NCBI GenBank assembly: GCA_030592205.1
Contig: JAUVKA010000092.1
Coordinates: 1 to 10,724 of the forward strand
Source: Bacteroidota bacterium
GTDB taxonomy: Bacteria; Bacteroidota; Bacteroidia; Bacteroidales; UBA12481
Length of the DNA stretch: 10,724 bases
Reading direction: 5' to 3'
The position numbers and the translations under genes are program-made. The stretch's first letter is position 1. The number at the start of each line of letters is the position of its first letter. The notes under the pieces are model-generated. The model saw only the letters and a program-made list of their open reading frames with translations. It ran no database searches and was not told where the DNA came from. Positions 7,384 through 10,724 of this stretch are shown here, piece after piece.

Positions 7384-7468
7384 GGGATTCCTGCTTTCGC
7401 AGGAATGACCGCCATATTGTAGCACAACTTAAGACTCGATAGAGAAGTCATTCCTGCGGAGGCAGGAA
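7372..7468 (-). repeat. Inverted copy of the left-end palindromic repeat
   Basis: The reverse complement of 7372-7454 matches 46-128 at 79 of 83 positions, without gaps. It holds two hairpins: 7387-7394 pairing with 7399-7406 (8 bp, TTTC loop) and 7451-7457 pairing with 7462-7468 (7 bp, GGAG loop). Beyond 7454 the match weakens, with substitutions inside the second hairpin that keep pairing. The copy lies between the convergent ends of the PorP-like gene and the second peptidase. Confidence 0.9.
7387..7468. terminator. Possible bidirectional terminator formed by the repeat hairpins
   Basis: Two stable GC-containing hairpins separate two convergent genes, and no other hairpin is evident between them. 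Neither is followed by a run of T on either strand, so they are not canonical intrinsic terminators. A role in ending transcription or protecting 3' ends rests on position only. Confidence 0.25.
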
Positions 7469-7502
7469 CCTAATGGCATTTTGCGGAGTTTCTGTGATTA
7501 CC

Positions 7503-9992
7503 CTATCTCACCCGCACAACTTTTCCGGAATATAATCGGTCCCCGGAGCGGAGTTGGTAAAAGAAGTTGCCGCTGCCTTCCAGATCACCGAGGTCGATAT
7601 CGATATGTTTGGATCCTCCTACAGTTATCTCCCTGGAAAACACATTCTTGCCGTCAATCGTATAAAGATCGAACTGAAGTTTATCTACATTAATATTCTC
7701 CAGATCCAGATTTATTCTATCCCGGAATGGGTTTGGAAATACTGCGATATTACTATTGGTCTGTATATTTTTGGCATTGCTTGTTCCATTAATTTGCAGA
7801 TTGAATGTTTTAGTTTGATATAAACCATCATTATCTTTCACACGAACAGGCAAGAAAACTCTTGAAGCACCATCCTCGGGTACTCCAAGGAGAGCTCCTC
7901 CCTTTGAGAAGAAAAGCCATGAGGGCCAATTATTCATAGTGTAATTCACACGAAATCCACCAAGCATAATTGATTGCTTATTGATATCCGGCAAAGTATA
8001 GGTTTTCATGTCGCCGGCAGATACTCCGGCAATCCAATTCCAGTCGGGTTTAATTGAGGTGGTAAAATACCCGGTTTCTATTCTCCCATCCTTAAATAAT
8101 TTCACTCCAAATTTAGGATCAAAAACCCCATTGTTCTTGGTAAGAGTAGCATCCCAGGCAATAATAGTGCCGTCTTCTTCATCCAAACGGTATACTCCAT
8201 CGGAATTAAACAAGTATTGTAAATCAATATAAAATGGATAGATCCCGGCATTTTGAAAGATATACATTCTGGGATCAATTACATATGGATAATCTTTTGG
8301 ATATGGCCCCATTACCAGGCCACCGTTCTTAAGTACCGTTATCTGATTATAGGATTTTCCATAAAAAGGAAACGAATAAGCCAGATCCACTACCAGTCTT
8401 GATGTATCAGAAATTCCCAGTATTTTTTCAGCATTGGGAAATTCCCATCGCTCATCAATTTTTTCAGCAACATACTGGTTAGTCATGTTACTCCAGGTGA
8501 GGGGAGGTGTTCCACCACTTGCCTGCAAAATTTGTGAATATCCCACGCCAACATGGGCATCCGGCAATGATGGGGTATTGATTTGCACTGATTCGGCAAG
8601 CGGGTCATATATTACTGATATACGTGCAACATCTCTTAATCTTATTCCAATGTTAGTTTCGGGTGATGCCTCTTCAATAACCGCACCTGCACCATAATCC
8701 ATGATACTGAAATAATCGATTTTTCCATTTCCATTGGGAGCTTCACCTTCATGATGGTATACCTCCAGGAAAAATTTTGCCGGCATGTTGGGGTCGATAT
8801 AATTCAACAAAGGAGTAATATCGAGTCCAAATTCCAGTGACTCATTGCCGGCGCCGTCAATACCCTGCATAGGAAGTTCTCCTCCCTGGAAATTGAAAAA
8901 TGGAAATTCAAGAATAATTTCCGGTTCGCTTGCTGCAAAATTCCTTGCAACACCCGCTACAATTTTTATCTGGTTTCGTTTAGTATGCGTTATGCTTGCT
9001 TTGATGGTAAGTTTAGGATTATAGTCTTTTTTTGGGCGTATTACTGTTACGGAGCGTTCCCAGATTCCCCCATGATGGTGGCCGAGTGCCAAAAGCCTGT
9101 AGGGTACATAAACTTTTCCTCTGTCGCCCCAGGCATCACCCCAGGAATTAACTGTTAGTATAGCCCCTTTTTCCCAGTCGCGCATATCAACAATTCCATC
9201 ATCAGTAATATCTATATCATTGGTAAATTGGCCATCCTCATTGAAATCATGCATAACAGAGTCATTCCAGCCTACAAAGGTCATGGCATGACCAACTATT
9301 TCGCCAAAAGACACCATGATATGCTTGAATTCCTCTTCCTGACCCGCTGGGATTACAACAGATTTCATTCCTCCGGAGGCTATCTGAAAGTTGGCCAATC
9401 CTCCATTGGGTGAGCCATCCAGATGATCGTTTATCCAATGCTTAAGTGTTTGTAAGCCCTCAGAATCACCAACAAAAATGCTGAAAACCTCCTGTGTTCT
9501 GTTATGCATACCCTGGTAATATATATCATAGCCTGACACCCATTTCTGAGCCCGGAAATCACGACCATATTCAGATATAGAAGGTATTCCATTAGTCCGT
9601 ATCACTTCCCAACTATCAAAATATGATACTCCGGTCTCTGAACTGCCATTGTTCAGAAAATTCCATACATAGGAAGGTGGATATAGATTTTCGTCAGTGT
9701 TAGAAGAAAGATCTCTAATGGCATTCATCTCATATGTAAATAGATATCCAATTGAACTGGCCTGGTTACAACTCCAGCCTGTTTGACTAAACACTTCAGG
9801 AAAATATTTTGTTGCGGAGTTATCTTTTTTTGTTGGCAGACTCTTTAGAGAATAGCCCGGAGGCATGGTCAGTTTTGGTAAGCCCGCCATTTTAATGGCC
9901 TCTTTGTTATTCAATCCAACTACTTCTGCCTGCTGACTCATTCCATTCATTCCAAGCAGGCTCAATACAATCACTAATACTAATCCGCGCAT
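7503..9992 (-). CDS. Second secreted C1 cysteine peptidase with type A T9SS sorting domain
   Basis: 829 aa from the ATG at 9992. An in-frame TTG at 10001 would add three residues, but the ATG opens the signal peptide directly (MRGLVLVIVLSLLGMNGMS, residues 1-19). The C1 peptidase domain runs to about residue 320. Cys75 lies in GWSCNQAS, His235 in VGHAMTFVGW, and Asn282 in a fully papain-like NSWGDAWG. Two consecutive acidic 12-residue loops (249-272) sit between His and Asn; the first has Ile instead of Glu at loop position 12. A shared unrecognised beta region (about 325-465) follows. Residues about 474-735 are a He_PIG-like Ig domain (GVGYSQILQASGGTPPLTW, then GVPEDGASRVFLPVRVKDN) split by a beta domain containing SFPFYGKSYNQ. 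The C-terminal about 76 residues are a type A sorting domain (VFPNPFRDRI, final KVVRVR). It is likely an extracellular or surface protease, paralogous to the one at 141-2597, and has its own promoter. It converges with the PorP-like gene across the repeat region. Confidence 0.93.
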   Translation of the reverse strand: MRGLVLVIVLSLLGMNGMSQQAEVVGLNNKEAIKMAGLPKLTMPPGYSLKSLPTKKDNSATKYFPEVFSQTGWSCNQASSIGYLFTYEMNAIRDLSSNTDENLYPPSYVWNFLNNGSSETGVSYFDSWEVIRTNGIPSISEYGRDFRAQKWVSGYDIYYQGMHNRTQEVFSIFVGDSEGLQTLKHWINDHLDGSPNGGLANFQIASGGMKSVVIPAGQEEEFKHIMVSFGEIVGHAMTFVGWNDSVMHDFNEDGQFTNDIDITDDGIVDMRDWEKGAILTVNSWGDAWGDRGKVYVPYRLLALGHHHGGIWERSVTVIRPKKDYNPKLTIKASITHTKRNQIKIVAGVARNFAASEPEIILEFPFFNFQGGELPMQGIDGAGNESLEFGLDITPLLNYIDPNMPAKFFLEVYHHEGEAPNGNGKIDYFSIMDYGAGAVIEEASPETNIGIRLRDVARISVIYDPLAESVQINTPSLPDAHVGVGYSQILQASGGTPPLTWSNMTNQYVAEKIDERWEFPNAEKILGISDTSRLVVDLAYSFPFYGKSYNQITVLKNGGLVMGPYPKDYPYVIDPRMYIFQNAGIYPFYIDLQYLFNSDGVYRLDEEDGTIIAWDATLTKNNGVFDPKFGVKLFKDGRIETGYFTTSIKPDWNWIAGVSAGDMKTYTLPDINKQSIMLGGFRVNYTMNNWPSWLFFSKGGALLGVPEDGASRVFLPVRVKDNDGLYQTKTFNLQINGTSNAKNIQTNSNIAVFPNPFRDRINLDLENINVDKLQFDLYTIDGKNVFSREITVGGSKHIDIDLGDLEGSGNFFYQLRSGDRLYSGKVVRVR

Positions 9993-10013
9993 ATCTTTCA
10001 AGTTTTATGGCTG

Positions 10014-10043
10014 CAAAAATAGAAATTTTTCCAGCATACCAAA
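10014..10043 (-). promoter_or_regulatory. Bacteroidota-type promoter of the second peptidase gene
   Basis: On the minus strand, TTTG (10043-10040) is followed after 18 nt by TATTTTTG (10021-10014), matching both parts of the TTTG / TAnnTTTG consensus. Transcription would begin near 10008, giving a leader of about 15 nt before the ATG at 9992. The element lies in the 87-nt gap after the TlpA-like gene, so the peptidase need not depend on read-through from it. Confidence 0.7.
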
Positions 10044-10079
10044 TATCAAATTATAAAATCATTAGCTCACAAACTACTG

Positions 10080-10682
10080 TTATTCAGCAAGCAGGGTGTC
10101 TAAAAAACATCTCACCTTTTTATTATTCCAATCAAAGGCCCCTGACTTATTATACACAATTTGTCCCTGTTTGTTCACAATAAAAGTTGTGGGAATCGAT
10201 TTGGTTTTCATGCTGGCAGGGGGTGCACTAAGGGTGAGGTAGACAGGAAAACTATATTTTTTCTGTTCAATAAACTCTTTAATTGGGTCAGGATCTTCAT
10301 TACTAACAAGTATGAATCTGACTTTTGAGCCATAATCTGCATAAAGCTTATCCAGGGAGGGCATTTCCGCTCTGCACGGCGGGCACCAGGTGGCCCAAAA
10401 ATTAACCAGCATGACCTGCCCGTCAAAATCCCCAAGTATTACATGATTACCATTAAGGTCAACCAGGCTCCAACCTTTTGCGTTATCATCCAGAACCAGC
10501 CCTTCTTCGGCCTTTATAGTTGGCTGAAAAACTGCTGTCCTGACTTTCGATACAACTGACAAAAATCCCGCTCTGGTAGTCGGTATCAGCAGCATAATTA
10601 TGAGAAGCCAAAAAAACACATCAGATGCAATTTTCAGCGGGCTTCTTTTCATGTATTTGTCTATTCTTTCTTTAATGTTCAT
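10080..10682 (-). CDS. TlpA-like membrane-anchored thioredoxin-family protein
   Basis: 200 aa. A short basic N-terminus is followed by one hydrophobic segment (about residues 22-35, VFFWLLIIMLLIP), which looks like an uncleaved membrane anchor. A linker (41-65) leads to a thioredoxin fold of the TlpA/ResA kind. NFWATWCPPCRAEMP carries the redox pair Cys100 and Cys103 with the CPPC motif, and SIPTTFIV supplies the cis-proline (Pro164). The protein should sit in the inner membrane with its catalytic domain in the periplasm, reducing or exchanging disulfides. Partner proteins are not indicated; cytochrome c maturation or general envelope redox control are family possibilities. An internal Met at residue 11 is an alternative start, since no ribosome-binding site marks the first ATG. 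It is the last intact gene before the right edge, and no promoter was recognised in the 42 nt of upstream sequence available. Confidence 0.9.
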   Translation of the reverse strand: MNIKERIDKYMKRSPLKIASDVFFWLLIIMLLIPTTRAGFLSVVSKVRTAVFQPTIKAEEGLVLDDNAKGWSLVDLNGNHVILGDFDGQVMLVNFWATWCPPCRAEMPSLDKLYADYGSKVRFILVSNEDPDPIKEFIEQKKYSFPVYLTLSAPPASMKTKSIPTTFIVNKQGQIVYNKSGAFDWNNKKVRCFLDTLLAE

Positions 10683-10685
10683 TTC

Positions 10686-10716
10686 GTTACTCGGTTACTC
10701 GGTTACTCGTTACTCC
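10686..10716 (+). repeat. 8-bp tandem repeat upstream of the TlpA-like gene
   Basis: GTTACTCG occurs three times head to tail (10686-10709), followed by an overlapping seven-base partial copy (10709-10715). The array starts 3 nt upstream of the TlpA-like start codon, within what would be its leader or promoter. It may continue past a CACGTG palindrome at 10716-10721. Confidence 0.85.
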
Positions 10717-10724
10717 ACGTGTCA

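Noticed and set aside
1..7468. Composite transposon bounded by the inverted repeats
   Set aside because: No transposase or integrase gene lies between the copies, and no target-site duplication could be identified.
10002..10079. Intrinsic terminator after the TlpA-like gene
   Set aside because: The gap is AT-rich but shows no convincing GC-rich stem followed by a T run in the right orientation.

Overview
The window reads as a chromosomal segment from a member of the Bacteroidota with a type IX secretion system (T9SS). The evidence is two proteins ending in type A T9SS sorting domains, one large repeat protein ending in a type B (gliding-motility-associated, CHU_C-like) domain, a PorP/SprF-family outer-membrane protein, and -7 elements of the Bacteroidota form TAnnTTTG ahead of three genes. 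The class or genus cannot be fixed from this sequence.

Layout, left to right: (1) a palindromic repeat array, 1-128, cut by the window edge; (2) a secreted papain-family (C1) cysteine peptidase of 818 aa on the minus strand, 141-2597; (3) a short divergent promoter region, 2598-2681, with striking two-fold symmetry; (4) a plus-strand two-gene operon made of a 1189-aa secreted repeat protein (2682-6251) and a PorP/SprF-like partner (6276-7295); (5) a 207-bp convergent intergenic region filled with a 34-bp tandem repeat and an inverted copy of the left-end repeat; (6) a second C1 peptidase of 829 aa on the minus strand, 7503-9992, clearly a paralogue of the first; (7) a TlpA-like membrane-anchored thioredoxin, 10080-10682, also minus strand, preceded by an 8-bp tandem repeat at the right edge.

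Inferred working picture: the two peptidases and the repeat protein are exported by the Sec pathway and then across the outer membrane by the T9SS, and end up on the surface or in the medium. The PorP/SprF protein is probably the dedicated outer-membrane partner of the repeat protein, as SprF is for SprB. The first peptidase and the repeat-protein operon leave from a common symmetric promoter region and may be co-regulated. The TlpA-like protein is probably a periplasmic redox protein with no obvious specific link to the rest.

The least ordinary parts are the peptidase architecture (two back-to-back Ca-binding-type loops between the catalytic His and Asn, and an Ig-like domain apparently split by another beta domain), the symmetric divergent promoter, and the dispersed palindromic repeat, which lies in inverted orientation on both sides of a 7.2-kb segment and starts at or within a few bases of stop codons. 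No transposase, CRISPR array, tRNA or rRNA was seen.
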